Positions 53,569 to 62,327 of a stretch of 64,000 nucleotides of DNA are shown piece by piece (within the stretch, counting starts at the first letter, position 1; every line of letters begins with the position of its first letter). The DNA is taken from NCBI RefSeq assembly GCF_001484765.1, contig NZ_KQ947378.1, positions 241,789-305,788 of the forward strand. The letters run 5' to 3'. The notes beneath the pieces were generated by a model. That model searched no databases. It was not told the DNA's origin and saw only the letters and a list, made by a program, of their open reading frames with translations. The position numbers were made by a program, and so were the translations under genes. The DNA is from Entomohabitans teleogrylli (GTDB lineage Bacteria; Pseudomonadota; Gammaproteobacteria; Enterobacterales; Enterobacteriaceae).

Positions 53569-54723
53569 TTATTTCAGACCGGCGGCTTCGCGCAACAGCG
53601 CCGCTTTGTCGGTTTTTTCCCACGGGAAGTGCTCACGACCGAAGTGGCCGTACGCCGCAGTCTGCTTGTAGATTGGGTGCAGCAGATCGAGCATCTGGAT
53701 CAGGCCGTATGGACGCAGGTCGAAGAACTCGCGCACCAGCAGGGTCAGTTGCTCAGAGGCGATTTTTTCAGTGCCGAACGTTTCCACCATGATGGAAGTG
53801 GGTTCCGCCACGCCGATGGCGTAGGAAACCTGAATCTCGCAGCGGTCCGCCAGCCCGGCGGCGACGATGTTTTTCGCCACGTAGCGCGCCGCATAGGCCG
53901 CAGAACGGTCCACCTTCGACGGATCCTTACCGGAGAAAGCGCCGCCGCCGTGGCGCGCCATGCCGCCGTAGGTGTCGACAATGATTTTCCGGCCGGTCAG
54001 GCCGCAGTCGCCCATCGGGCCGCCGATGACGAAACGCCCGGTCGGGTTAATGAAGTATTTGGTGGCGGCGTTCAGCCACTCAGCCGGCAGGATCGGCTTA
54101 ATGATTTCATCCATCACCGCGTCGTGCAGGTCTGCCTGACTTATCTCTTCGCTATGCTGGGTGGAAAGCACGACTGCATCGATACCGACGATTTTGCCGT
54201 CATCATACTGGAAGGTGACCTGGCTTTTGGCGTCCGGGCGCAGCCACGGCAGAGTACCGTTTTTGCGTACTTCGGCCTGGCGCTGTACCAGACGATGCGC
54301 GTAGGTGACCGGCGCTGGCATCAGTACATCGGTTTCGTTGGTGGCGTAGCCGAACATCAGGCCCTGGTCGCCAGCGCCCTGCTCGAGGGGATCGGTACGG
54401 TCAACGCCCTGGTTGATATCCGGGGATTGTTTGCCAATCGCGCTCAGTACCGCGCAGGAGTTGGCGTCAAAACCCATATCAGAATGCACGTAACCAATTT
54501 CGCGCACGGTATTGCGGGTGATCTCTTCGATATCCACCCAGGCGCTGGTTGTGATTTCACCGCCTACCAGTACCATGCCTGTCTTAACATAGGTTTCACA
54601 GGCTACGCGCGCTTTCGGATCCTGTTCGAGGATGGCATCCAGCACAGCATCGGAGATTTGGTCGGCAATTTTATCGGGATGCCCTTCTGATACAGATTCG
54701 GACGTAAAAAGGTGTTTAGCCAT
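53569..54723 (-). CDS. metK: S-adenosylmethionine synthetase
   Basis: 384-residue tetrameric enzyme making SAM from methionine and ATP. Motifs: [18 protein letters not shown] at the N-terminus, [16 protein letters not shown] (about 117-132) and the P-loop-like [16 protein letters not shown] (about 260). All present and in full length. Next to speA, which is common in enterobacteria; SAM feeds polyamine synthesis through SpeD elsewhere. Its 3' end is partly duplicated 831 bp away. Confidence 0.99.
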   Translation of the reverse strand: MAKHLFTSESVSEGHPDKIADQISDAVLDAILEQDPKARVACETYVKTGMVLVGGEITTSAWVDIEEITRNTVREIGYVHSDMGFDANSCAVLSAIGKQSPDINQGVDRTDPLEQGAGDQGLMFGYATNETDVLMPAPVTYAHRLVQRQAEVRKNGTLPWLRPDAKSQVTFQYDDGKIVGIDAVVLSTQHSEEISQADLHDAVMDEIIKPILPAEWLNAATKYFINPTGRFVIGGPMGDCGLTGRKIIVDTYGGMARHGGGAFSGKDPSKVDRSAAYAARYVAKNIVAAGLADRCEIQVSYAIGVAEPTSIMVETFGTEKIASEQLTLLVREFFDLRPYGLIQMLDLLHPIYKQTAAYGHFGREHFPWEKTDKAALLREAAGLK

Positions 54724-55377
54724 GTTTTCTTCACCCTAAGGATAAATCGGTTAGCTCAGACTGCGGCATCGGTTCAGCCAGTCCTGAAATGGTGGTCATC
54801 CATGTGAGGGGTACGACAGGCAGTCTGAATGTTAATCAGTATAGATGGATTAACTTCTGGACGGCCATTTTAGGTTAACCTGTCAGCGGATTGCCAGCGT
54901 TTTTTGATTCGGGTTACACAAACGGATAAATCCTGCCAAAAATTTTCCTGACAGCCTGCGCAGGTCGGGCATTTTTGTTTTGCTTTTTCTCCCTGTTCCA
55001 GGTATAAAACGGCGCGCGCGGCTCTATCAAAGCGCACGACTCGTCGTGACGCCACTTCCAGCCGGGTTGAGCAATGATTGTTAACGCTTTGGCTTAATCG
55101 CTTACGGTCGTTCGTGAGCGTGGAGGTGATAAGAGTAAGATGAACCGCTACTATCGTGAAAAACCGCCGCACCGTCCCGGTGCTGGTCTATTCCCTGCAT
55201 TCCGCCTTTCTCTGTCTGCAACCTGCCGATGTTATACCCATCTCGGCGCTTCTCAGGATTCCCGGGCCGGTACTGTCCGTGGGTACTGAACAAGGGCGCT
55301 TCTGACCTGTTCGGAAGCTTTCTCAGGTTTCACCGTACTCTCGTCACACGAAGTTCGGTTACGTGTTTTACAATGTT
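54724..55377. other. Long divergent leader region metK/yqgB-speA
   Basis: 654 bp between divergent genes. Three adjacent octamers at 54843-54866 resemble MetJ boxes weakly (about 5 of 8 each). A 100-codon minus-strand frame at 54870-55172 has no domain I recognise. TACAAT at 55369-55374 is a possible speA -10 lying just before the yqgB ATG. No tRNA, mobile element or terminator seen. The length suggests long 5' leaders. Confidence 0.5.
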
Positions 55378-55524
55378 ATGAATAAGAAACCGGTCGCACA
55401 GGGCGCAAAACAGCGTATTGTGCTGGACAATCGCGTTTTTTGTGGGTTGTTATCGCCGTTGGCCACTGCGATAGTAGTCAACTGTTTTACACTGATGCTA
55501 AAGATTGAGGTTCGCAATGTCTGA
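55378..55524 (+). CDS. yqgB: Small protein YqgB, overlapping speA
   Basis: 48 codons starting MNKKPVAQ and containing AIVVNCFTL, both shared with E. coli YqgB, which sits at the same place just upstream of speA. The C-terminus runs 8 bp into speA (ATGTCTGA), so its translation could be coupled to speA. The middle is a short hydrophobic segment ([17 protein letters not shown]), possibly membrane-associated. The role is unknown. The C-terminal extension LKIEVRNV is longer than in E. coli. Confidence 0.75.
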   Translation: MNKKPVAQGAKQRIVLDNRVFCGLLSPLATAIVVNCFTLMLKIEVRNV

Positions 55525-57493
55525 CGACATTTTTTCTGTTCCGGGTTCGTCAGCAGGCGAACAGGGTGTACTACGTTCCATGCAGGAGGTAGCGATGAGC
55601 TCCCGGGAAGCCAGCAAGATGCTACGCACATACAACATCGCGTGGTGGGGTAATAACTACTACGACGTTAACGAACTGGGGCATATCAGCGTATGCCCGG
55701 ATCCGGATGTCCCGCAGGCGCAGGTCGATCTCGCCCAACTGGTGAAGTCCCGCGAAGCGCAGGGACAACGTTTGCCGGCGCTGTTCTGTTTTCCGCAGAT
55801 CTTGCAGCATCGTCTGCGTTCGATTAATGCGGCGTTTAAACGCGCCCGTGAGTCCTATGGCTACAACGGCGACTACTTCCTGGTGTATCCGATTAAGGTG
55901 AACCAACACCGGCGGGTAATTGAATCGCTGATCCATTCCGGCGAGCCGCTGGGGCTGGAGGCAGGCTCGAAAGCCGAACTGATGGCGGTGCTGGCCCATG
56001 CCGGTATGACCCGCAGCGTGATTGTCTGCAACGGCTATAAAGACCGTGAGTATATTCGGCTGGCGCTGATTGGCGAGAAGATGGGCCACAAAGTCTATCT
56101 GGTCATAGAGAAAATGTCCGAGATCGCTATTGTGCTGGAAGAGGCGGAGCGCCTGAACGTAGTGCCACGCCTCGGCGTGCGTGCGCGTCTGGCCTCTCAG
56201 GGCTCCGGTAAATGGCAATCTTCCGGCGGCGAGAAGTCCAAATTTGGCCTTGCGGCGACTCAGGTGCTGCAACTGGTGGAGATCCTGCGCGCGGCGGGGC
56301 GGCTGGAGAGCCTACAACTGCTGCATTTCCACCTCGGTTCCCAGATGGCCAATATCCGCGATATCGCCACCGGGGTGCGCGAGTCGGCGCGTTTTTATGT
56401 CGAACTACACAAGCTGGGCGTCAACATTCAGTGCTTTGACGTTGGCGGCGGGCTCGGCGTCGACTACGAAGGAACCCGTTCCCAGTCAGATTGTTCGGTG
56501 AACTACGGCCTGAATGAATACGCCAATAACATCATTTGGGCGATTGGCGATGCTTGCGAAGAAAACGGACTGCCGCACCCGACAGTGATCACCGAATCCG
56601 GTCGCGCGGTGACGGCCCACCACACGGTGCTGGTCTCCAATATCATTGGCGTGGAGCGTAACGAATTTACTCGCCCAACGGCGCCGGCGGACGATGCTCC
56701 CCGGGCGCTGCAGAGTATGTGGGAAACCTGGCAGGAGATGCATGAGCCGGACAACCGCCGTTCGCTGCGTGAATGGTTGCATGACAGCCAGATGGATTTG
56801 CACGAAATCCACATTGGTTACTCCTCCGGCAACTTTAGCCTTCAGGAACGCGCCTGGGCCGAACAGCTCTATCTTGGGATGTGCCACGAAGTGCAGAAGC
56901 AGCTCGACCCGCAAAACCGTGCGCATCGCCCGATCATTGATGAACTGCAGGAGCGCATGGCGGATAAACTGTATGTCAATTTCTCGCTATTCCAGTCGAT
57001 GCCGGATGCGTGGGGGATTGACCAGTTGTTCCCGGTATTGCCGCTGGAAGGATTGAACCATGCGCCGAGCCGTCGCGCCGTGCTGCTGGATATTACCTGC
57101 GATTCGGACGGTACTATCGACCACTACGTGGACGGTGACGGTATCGCCACCACCATGCCGATGCCGGAATATGACCCGGAAAATCCGCCGCATCTCGGGT
57201 TCTTTATGGTCGGGGCTTACCAGGAAATTCTTGGCAACATGCATAACCTGTTCGGCGATACCGAAGCTGTGGATGTGTTTGTATTCCCGGATGGCAGCGT
57301 CGAAGTTGAGCTGTCCGACGAAGGGGATACTGTGGCGGATATGCTGCAGTACGTGCAGCTCAACCCGGCAACCCTGCTTACTCAGTTCAGCGATCAGGTG
57401 AAAAAGACCGATCTGGACGAGGCATTGCAGAAACAGTTCCTGGAAGAGTTTGAGGCCGGGCTGTATGGTTATACCTATTTAGAAGATGAATAA
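55517..57493 (+). CDS. speA: Biosynthetic arginine decarboxylase
   Basis: PLP enzyme (alanine-racemase fold) converting arginine to agmatine, the first step of the route to putrescine completed by SpeB. 658 residues from ATG 55517 ([10 protein letters not shown]), with GAGG 6 nt upstream; a TTG at 55505 would add four residues without support. [15 protein letters not shown] holds the PLP Lys, [15 protein letters not shown] and [13 protein letters not shown] the phosphate/arginine pocket, and [10 protein letters not shown] the second-subunit Cys/Asp. Overlaps yqgB; ended by a strong terminator. Confidence 0.98.
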   Translation: MSDDIFSVPGSSAGEQGVLRSMQEVAMSSREASKMLRTYNIAWWGNNYYDVNELGHISVCPDPDVPQAQVDLAQLVKSREAQGQRLPALFCFPQILQHRLRSINAAFKRARESYGYNGDYFLVYPIKVNQHRRVIESLIHSGEPLGLEAGSKAELMAVLAHAGMTRSVIVCNGYKDREYIRLALIGEKMGHKVYLVIEKMSEIAIVLEEAERLNVVPRLGVRARLASQGSGKWQSSGGEKSKFGLAATQVLQLVEILRAAGRLESLQLLHFHLGSQMANIRDIATGVRESARFYVELHKLGVNIQCFDVGGGLGVDYEGTRSQSDCSVNYGLNEYANNIIWAIGDACEENGLPHPTVITESGRAVTAHHTVLVSNIIGVERNEFTRPTAPADDAPRALQSMWETWQEMHEPDNRRSLREWLHDSQMDLHEIHIGYSSGNFSLQERAWAEQLYLGMCHEVQKQLDPQNRAHRPIIDELQERMADKLYVNFSLFQSMPDAWGIDQLFPVLPLEGLNHAPSRRAVLLDITCDSDGTIDHYVDGDGIATTMPMPEYDPENPPHLGFFMVGAYQEILGNMHNLFGDTEAVDVFVFPDGSVEVELSDEGDTVADMLQYVQLNPATLLTQFSDQVKKTDLDEALQKQFLEEFEAGLYGYTYLEDE

Positions 57494-57514
57494 TTTGATT
57501 CATTAAATAAAACC

Positions 57515-57539
57515 AGGAGCAGGAAACTGCTCCTTTTTT
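57515..57539 (+). terminator. speA terminator
   Basis: AGGAGCAG, loop GAAA, CTGCTCCT followed by TTTTT: an 8-bp stem with GNRA-like loop, 21 bp after the speA stop. With it, speA is not co-transcribed with the distant speB. Confidence 0.92.
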
Positions 57540-57645
57540 ATAAGCGAACCCTGGTGAAAAATGCTTCAAGTAAAGTGGATGGTGAGCTCAAATTGACTGC
57601 AAAATCAACCATTTTCAGGTAGCTATGCAAAAGCGTTTTTTTACT

Positions 57646-57651
57646 TATAAT
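57646..57651 (+). promoter_or_regulatory. Possible promoter (-10) of the SseB-like gene
   Basis: An exact TATAAT lies 36 bp upstream of the ATG at 57688, in an AT-rich stretch. No good -35 is seen at 16-18 bp, so only the -10 is supported. Confidence 0.4.
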
Positions 57652-57687
57652 CATCCGCAGGAATTGTAAATTACCGGGATACAGGAT

Positions 57688-58575
57688 ATGGAAAGTCAGG
57701 TATTTTCACTCATTCGGGAATTGAATGAATTATTACAGAATCAACATCAGGATAGCGAACGCATTCATGCATTAAGCTGCGAGACAGTCAACGCGATGGT
57801 GGCGCAGACGTTCTGGATAGCCGCCAGTCTGATAGAACAGGATGGAAAGGCCGGGGTCAACTTTTCGTTCGAGGAAACTGAATATTCTGAATACCCTATG
57901 CTGAGCGTGTGGATACCTGCTGAAGCGGATACCCGCCCGGCGATGCTGGAGGACGCGGCGGAGGATGACTTAATACAGGTCCATGGTGGTATTATTCTGC
58001 AACTTCTTGATTCAGTGCGCTTTGATATTTTATTTATTCTTTCCGCGGATGAGGCTGAATATATACGTTTTAATATTCTGCGGCAGATATTAATTATTGC
58101 CGAACATTCTGAGCAATATGTCTCTTTTTCGCAAGTACAGGCCCTCGACACAGTTGAAAAATGGCAGGATGGTCTCTCCGTTGTTGATGGTTTCCCCGTG
58201 CCGGTAACCTTTGTACGCCAGTTGTACGGTTATTGCGAAGATCAAAAAAGGATCTCCTGCTGTAATCTGGCGCTGGTTAATCTTAATGATACTAACCAGT
58301 ACGTTATGTTTATTGAATTTAAATGTGATTATAAGCAAGAGGCGCAGCAACATTTTCTCAAGGTACAGAAGATGGCAAAACCCTGGATGCCGCCGTATAT
58401 GGAGCTTATTTACTTTGATGATTCCGGGACGAGTACGATGGATAATATTCGGGAGTTGTTTAATTCTCAGCCCTCCTTTTATCATCAACAGCATTCAACC
58501 GGTTGGCTGGCCAGGCTGAAGCGTAAGATGCGTCCACCGATGCCTTATTTGGTCAGACTGACCCTTACTGATTGA
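57688..58575 (+). CDS. SseB C-terminal-domain-like protein, function unknown
   Basis: 295 residues, no signal peptide or membrane helix. The part from about 170 to 266 (FPVPVTFVRQLYGYC, CCNLALVNLNDTNQYVMFIE, MELIYFDD, then NSQPSFY) reads like the SseB C-terminal domain, with its proline start, a strand pair and the final PxFY. The N-terminal 160 residues are acidic and unrecognised to me; GIILQLLDSVRFDILFILS could pack as a core helix/strand. The gene uses more A/T than its neighbours, a sign of recent arrival. It sits between speA and speB, which are close in E. coli. No partner gene for a toxin or secretion system is adjacent. Confidence 0.6.
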   Translation: MESQVFSLIRELNELLQNQHQDSERIHALSCETVNAMVAQTFWIAASLIEQDGKAGVNFSFEETEYSEYPMLSVWIPAEADTRPAMLEDAAEDDLIQVHGGIILQLLDSVRFDILFILSADEAEYIRFNILRQILIIAEHSEQYVSFSQVQALDTVEKWQDGLSVVDGFPVPVTFVRQLYGYCEDQKRISCCNLALVNLNDTNQYVMFIEFKCDYKQEAQQHFLKVQKMAKPWMPPYMELIYFDDSGTSTMDNIRELFNSQPSFYHQQHSTGWLARLKRKMRPPMPYLVRLTLTD

Positions 58576-58587
58576 GTCTGATGTATC

Positions 58588-58646
58588 CCGGAAAGCCTGG
58601 GCCGTGCTGATTGCACGGCGGACATTACGGCTTCCGGGCTTTCCGG
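58588..58646. repeat. Nested inverted repeat
   Basis: Outer arms CCGGAAAGCC (58588-58597) and GGCTTTCCGG (58637-58646) are perfect complements, 39 bp apart. Inside is GCCGTGC-TGATT-GCACGGC (58601-58619), a second perfect 7-bp hairpin. It starts 13 bp after the SseB-like stop. It has no T-run, so it is more like a REP-type or mobile intergenic element, or an mRNA 3'-end structure, than a terminator. Confidence 0.75.
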
Positions 58647-58959
58647 CATTGATGCTGTGACCATCCCGGTCTTTCCTGTCAGAGCCTGATAACTTTTTTC
58701 CCCCGGGCCAGGTGTGCTGGGGGCTATCTCTTTTCCAGCCGGATGATGATTCTCGGGCCGGTATCATGGGATGGCTATCCAGTGGGCTTACTCTGGATCC
58801 ATACCCGTGATTTCTCCGACGACGGTCCCGACAGCGATATCCGCTTGACCATGAGCCAGAAAGGTGGGAGCCGCCTTCTTCGTCCCACGAATCCTGCTCT
58901 CTTTCACCACTTTGTCTTATTTTAATTAAGCCTGCTATTTTTTAGCCAGTTTTCTTATT

Positions 58960-58984
58960 CCCCTGGTGTGCCAGGGGCTTTATT
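58960..58984 (+). terminator. Terminator upstream of the lipoprotein gene
   Basis: CCCCTGG, loop TGTG, CCAGGGG then CTTTATTA: a 7-bp GC-rich stem with a weak T-run, 68 bp before the lipoprotein start. It would stop read-through from the SseB-like gene. Confidence 0.6.
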
Positions 58985-59051
58985 ATCCGGTTACCTGCCA
59001 TGTGGGAATTGACTGGCAGAAACCACGGGATGACAGATAAAGGGAAACAGC

Positions 59052-59780
59052 ATGAAACGGACATTGGTATATGGCGTACTGGTCAGCATATTAACCCTGC
59101 TTTCCGGGTGCGCCAGCAGAGCGCCCCAGCACAGCAGCGCAATGGAAAAGAGCGCCCTGGGTACCGCCTGGGGGGATGAGGTGTACTCGCCGGTGAAGAG
59201 CGTCGAGGCGCAGCGTAAATACAGTGAACCTTCAGATGTCACTATTATTCGCTATTCAGCAGATTCTTATCGTCATCAGGATTACGTGTACTCAATGCGT
59301 AAAGGCGATATTGAATTTGCGGTACGCGACGCCAGTTTTCGCTCAATGCCCATCTTCCGCCAGCGTGATAACTACAGCGGTAGCGTTCAGTACGTGATCA
59401 AAGGAACACCCGGGCAGCGTTATCAGCTCTATTTCCGCAATTTCAGTAGCTGGAAGAACTACGAAGTTGTCGCCACCGTCGACGGACTTGATGTGCTGAA
59501 CGGTAAGCCAGGCTCGGTGAACAATAATGGCTATATTCTCAACGCCGGAGAATCGCTGGCTATTAAGGGTTTCCGCACCAGCAAGCAGGCCGAAGCGTCA
59601 TTTGAATTTTCTGCAGTCGGCGACTCCTATGTCGCCAATTCTCAGCATGGCGATGTGAACAACGTCGGGACCATTGGTTTTGCGGTGTTTGAACTGCGTG
59701 GCAAAACGTTGCCGCCCTGTGAAGGGCAGGCATTCCCGGCGGATAATAGTGGTTATGCGCAGCCGCCCTGCCAGCGCTGA
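59052..59780 (+). CDS. Hypothetical lipoprotein
   Basis: 242 residues with a short basic start, hydrophobic helix and lipobox LSGC (Cys20) followed by Ala, favouring the outer membrane. AAAGGG lies 7-8 nt before the ATG. The mature part looks beta-rich: GQRYQLYFRNFSSWKNYEVV, VDGLDVLNGKPGS, GYILNAGESLAIKGFR and GDVNNVGTIGFAVFE form regular strand-turn blocks. I have the impression of a wider proteobacterial family with the VDGLDV...GFR...SY pattern but cannot name it. It is flanked by terminators, so it is likely a single-gene unit inside the speA-speB gap. Confidence 0.7.
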   Translation: MKRTLVYGVLVSILTLLSGCASRAPQHSSAMEKSALGTAWGDEVYSPVKSVEAQRKYSEPSDVTIIRYSADSYRHQDYVYSMRKGDIEFAVRDASFRSMPIFRQRDNYSGSVQYVIKGTPGQRYQLYFRNFSSWKNYEVVATVDGLDVLNGKPGSVNNNGYILNAGESLAIKGFRTSKQAEASFEFSAVGDSYVANSQHGDVNNVGTIGFAVFELRGKTLPPCEGQAFPADNSGYAQPPCQR

Positions 59781-59876
59781 AGCGTTGCACTATACTCTGG
59801 TTGATAAATACTGAGCTATTGAACCGTCGTGTAAATGGGGCGATAATCCGCACCAACAACGCAGTAATCTATCCAG

Positions 59877-59919
59877 TCCCTTCCTCGTCGGGTTTAACGA
59901 CGCGGAAGGGATTTTTTTT
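59877..59919 (+). terminator. Strong terminator between the lipoprotein gene and speB
   Basis: Arms TCCCTTCC + CGTCG pair with CGACG + GGAAGGGA (13 pairs, one internal mismatch, 7-nt loop) followed by eight T. It lies 33 bp upstream of the speB ATG, so speB needs a promoter after it or read-through. Confidence 0.88.
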
Positions 59920-59952
59920 ATATCGACTCAACCCTAACCGAGAGGTCAGATA

Positions 59953-60873
59953 ATGAGCACCTTAGGCCATCAATACGATAATTCCCTGGTATCCAATGCC
60001 TTTGGTTTTTTACGCCTGCCGCTGAACTTCATGCCCTATGACAGCGATGCTGACTGGGTGATCACCGGCGTCCCGTTCGACATGGCGACCTCGGGCCGCG
60101 CCGGCGGACGCCACGGCCCGGCGGCTATTCGCCAGGTTTCCACCAATCTGGCCTGGGAAGGTAATCGCTTCCCGTGGGATTTCGATATGCGCGAACGCCT
60201 GAAGGTGGTGGACTGCGGCGATCTGGTATATGCCTTCGGCGATGCCCGCGAAATGAGCCAGAATCTCCAGGCCCATGCAGAGAAACTGCTGGCGGCCGGC
60301 AAGCGGATGCTGTCATTTGGCGGCGACCATTTTGTGACGCTGCCGCTGTTGCGCGCGCACGCGAAGCATTTCGGTAAAATGGCGCTGGTTCATTTTGATG
60401 CCCACACCGACACCTATGCCAACGGCTGTGAATTTGATCATGGCACCATGTTCTATACCGCGCCGAAAGAGGGGCTGATCGACCCGCACCACTCAGTGCA
60501 GATTGGTATTCGCACCGAATTTGATAAAGACAATGGCTTTACCGTGCTCGATGCCGCGCAGGTCAATGACCGCGGCGTGGATGATATCCTGGCCCAGGTG
60601 AAACAGATTGTCGGCGATATGCCGGTCTATCTGACCTTTGACATTGACTGCCTCGATCCGGCTTTCGCGCCGGGTACCGGAACGCCGGTTATCGGCGGTT
60701 TGACATCTGACCGGGCGCTGAAACTGGTGCGTGGCCTGAAAGATCTGAATATCGTCGGGATGGATGTGGTGGAAGTGGCGCCAGCCTATGACCAGTCAGA
60801 GATTACGGCGCTGGCGGCAGCGACGCTGGCGCTGGAAATGCTCTATATCCAGGCGGCGAAAAAAGGCGCCTGA
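59953..60873 (+). CDS. speB: Agmatinase
   Basis: 306-residue manganese ureohydrolase converting agmatine (from SpeA) to putrescine and urea. Metal ligands are visible in [11 protein letters not shown] (His about 126), [12 protein letters not shown] (about 149-157) and [18 protein letters not shown] (about 228-240). Same length as E. coli SpeB. In E. coli it follows speA closely; here 2.46 kb separate them. The convergent MFS gene ends 2 bp after its stop. Confidence 0.98.
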   Translation: MSTLGHQYDNSLVSNAFGFLRLPLNFMPYDSDADWVITGVPFDMATSGRAGGRHGPAAIRQVSTNLAWEGNRFPWDFDMRERLKVVDCGDLVYAFGDAREMSQNLQAHAEKLLAAGKRMLSFGGDHFVTLPLLRAHAKHFGKMALVHFDAHTDTYANGCEFDHGTMFYTAPKEGLIDPHHSVQIGIRTEFDKDNGFTVLDAAQVNDRGVDDILAQVKQIVGDMPVYLTFDIDCLDPAFAPGTGTPVIGGLTSDRALKLVRGLKDLNIVGMDVVEVAPAYDQSEITALAAATLALEMLYIQAAKKGA

Positions 60874-60875
60874 TA

Positions 60876-62090
60876 TCAGGCCAGCAGCGCCGGCGCGCGC
60901 CTCAGGCGCAGCAGCAGGATGCTACCGCCGGCCAGAGTGACCAACTGGCTGGCGGTCAGGACGCTGAATCCCACCGCGGCGCTGCCGTAGTGGGAAATCA
61001 TTATGCCCATCGCCACCGGGATCGCCGCCGCGCACAGGTGGGCCATACCGCTGACAATCCCCCAGGCGCTGGCTACCGCCTCCGGGCGCGCCCGCTGTTG
61101 CACCATCACCGGAATTACCGCGCTTTGCAATCCCCAAAAGATACTGGCGGACAGTAACCAGAAGGCGATCCAGGCGCTCTGCTGGCTGAAGGCCAGACCA
61201 GCGATGGACAGCGCGGTCAGCGCCGCGCAGTAAATCAGCAGCAGCGGCGTACGTTCCGCTGGCTGCTTATCAATTATCATACCGCCGCACATCTTCGCGC
61301 CCAGACAAAGGGCGAACGGGATCGCCGCCAGCCATCCGGCGACGGGCAGGGAAAAGTGTCGGGTTTCCAGCAGCCACAGCGGTAACCAACTGCTGCTGCC
61401 CCACAAATATCCCAGCGATGCGACTTCCAGCAGGAACAGCCAGCCAGGCAGCGGCGTTTGCCAGGCCAGGCGCAGCGTGGTGCGGATTCGCAGCCGGGTT
61501 CCCAGGCGTCGCGATTGCTCCGCCGGGAGGAAATAGCCGATAAGCAGCAGGGCGCATAACAGGTTGAATGCGGCCAGTCCCCAGGCCGCGCCGGATCCGC
61601 CGAGGTGGTGTATCATCACGTTGACCAGCGGTAACCCGACCACCAGCCCCAGCGGCGCGCCGAGTAGCGTCAATGCACTGGCTCTGCCCAGTTCGTTGCG
61701 TGGAAAGTGATCGTTGAGGTAGCGGATTTTCAGACACAGGATGGGGCCGTGGGCCGCGCCTGTCAGGATACGGCTCACGATAAAGCCGGACAGCGAACCG
61801 AGCAGCGGTGACAGCGCGCATACGGCAGCCCAGAACAAAACGGTTATCGTCACCCCGGTGCGGTAGTGGAATTTGCTTTCCAGTAGCGGCGTTATCAGTA
61901 GCATGGAAAAACCATAGCCAATCAGGAACAGGGCGAGCGCCAGTCCCTGTGCGACGGATGGCTCGCTGAAACCAAATTGGACCAGAAATTGCTGATCCAG
62001 TAGCTGAAGATGCATATTTACCCGATCGATATACAGCATCACGATCAATAGCATAAAAGCGACGGCGCCTTGCCATTTGCTGGAAATCAT
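60876..62090 (-). CDS. MFS transporter, substrate unknown
   Basis: 404 residues from ATG 62090 (MISSKWQGAVAF), chosen because GGAGGG sits 7 nt upstream; a GTG at 62114 is less likely. About twelve helices; LYIDRVNMHLQLLDQ at helix 1 and an FPRNELGRASALTLLGAPLG loop resemble the anion:cation symporter group (hexuronate, glucarate, phthalate carriers). The last 60 residues include a small-residue helix (GGSILLLRLRRAP). No catabolic gene is beside it, so the substrate is not known. Lies after an OprD-type porin gene on the same strand, with a hairpin between. Confidence 0.8.
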   Translation of the reverse strand: MISSKWQGAVAFMLLIVMLYIDRVNMHLQLLDQQFLVQFGFSEPSVAQGLALALFLIGYGFSMLLITPLLESKFHYRTGVTITVLFWAAVCALSPLLGSLSGFIVSRILTGAAHGPILCLKIRYLNDHFPRNELGRASALTLLGAPLGLVVGLPLVNVMIHHLGGSGAAWGLAAFNLLCALLLIGYFLPAEQSRRLGTRLRIRTTLRLAWQTPLPGWLFLLEVASLGYLWGSSSWLPLWLLETRHFSLPVAGWLAAIPFALCLGAKMCGGMIIDKQPAERTPLLLIYCAALTALSIAGLAFSQQSAWIAFWLLSASIFWGLQSAVIPVMVQQRARPEAVASAWGIVSGMAHLCAAAIPVAMGIMISHYGSAAVGFSVLTASQLVTLAGGSILLLRLRRAPALLA

Positions 62091-62246
62091 CGGGTCGCCC
62101 TCCGCGCTACGCACCGCTTGTTGTGCCGGTGCCGGGATCTCAGTGTTACATCCGGATCATTCTGTTCCTGAATAGCGAAAAGCGCGGGAAATGCATGTTT
62201 CTTTCGTGATCGTTAACGCAATTCCGGCAGGTAAAATGCGGCTGAT

Positions 62247-62262
62247 TGTGGCGTATGTCACG
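62247..62262. promoter_or_regulatory. CRP-like site upstream of the MFS gene
   Basis: TGTGG-CGTATG-TCACG keeps eight of the ten core CRP half-site bases with the right 6-bp spacing. It is about 157 bp from the MFS start, farther than usual. Tentative. Confidence 0.35.
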
Positions 62263-62282
62263 CTATAGCGCGGCGGAAGGGA

Positions 62283-62320
62283 AAAGGGCAGCCATATTTA
62301 TAGACGAGAATATGGCTGCC
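62283..62320 (-). terminator. Terminator after the porin gene
   Basis: On the minus strand GGCAGCCATAT, a 12-nt loop and ATATGGCTGCC form an 11-bp perfect stem, followed by CTTTTC. It begins 8 bp after the porin stop and separates porin from MFS transcripts at least partly. Confidence 0.75.
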
Positions 62321-62327
62321 TGGAGAT

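Larger units (their letters stand above)
58576..59051. other. Non-coding gap after the SseB-like gene
   Basis: 476 bp. Holds a nested inverted repeat at 58588-58646 and a terminator hairpin at 58960-58984. A 60-codon plus-strand frame at 58743-58925 (MMILGPVSWDG start) lacks a good ribosome site and any recognised domain. Otherwise nothing found. Confidence 0.5.

Noticed and set aside
53434-54690. 418-codon plus-strand open frame
   Set aside because: Antisense shadow of metK, which is intact on the minus strand.
54843-54866. MetJ operator upstream of metK
   Set aside because: Three adjacent octamers each match AGACGTCT at only about five of eight positions. Expected from biology, but too weak to list as a site.
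54870-55172. 100-codon minus-strand frame between metK and speA
   Set aside because: Basic, no recognised domain, no convincing ribosome site; lies in a region expected to be leader DNA. A remote match to annotated but doubtful small E. coli frames here cannot be confirmed by eye.
58743-58925. 60-codon plus-strand frame downstream of the SseB-like gene
   Set aside because: No good ribosome site and no recognised domain; composition not clearly coding.
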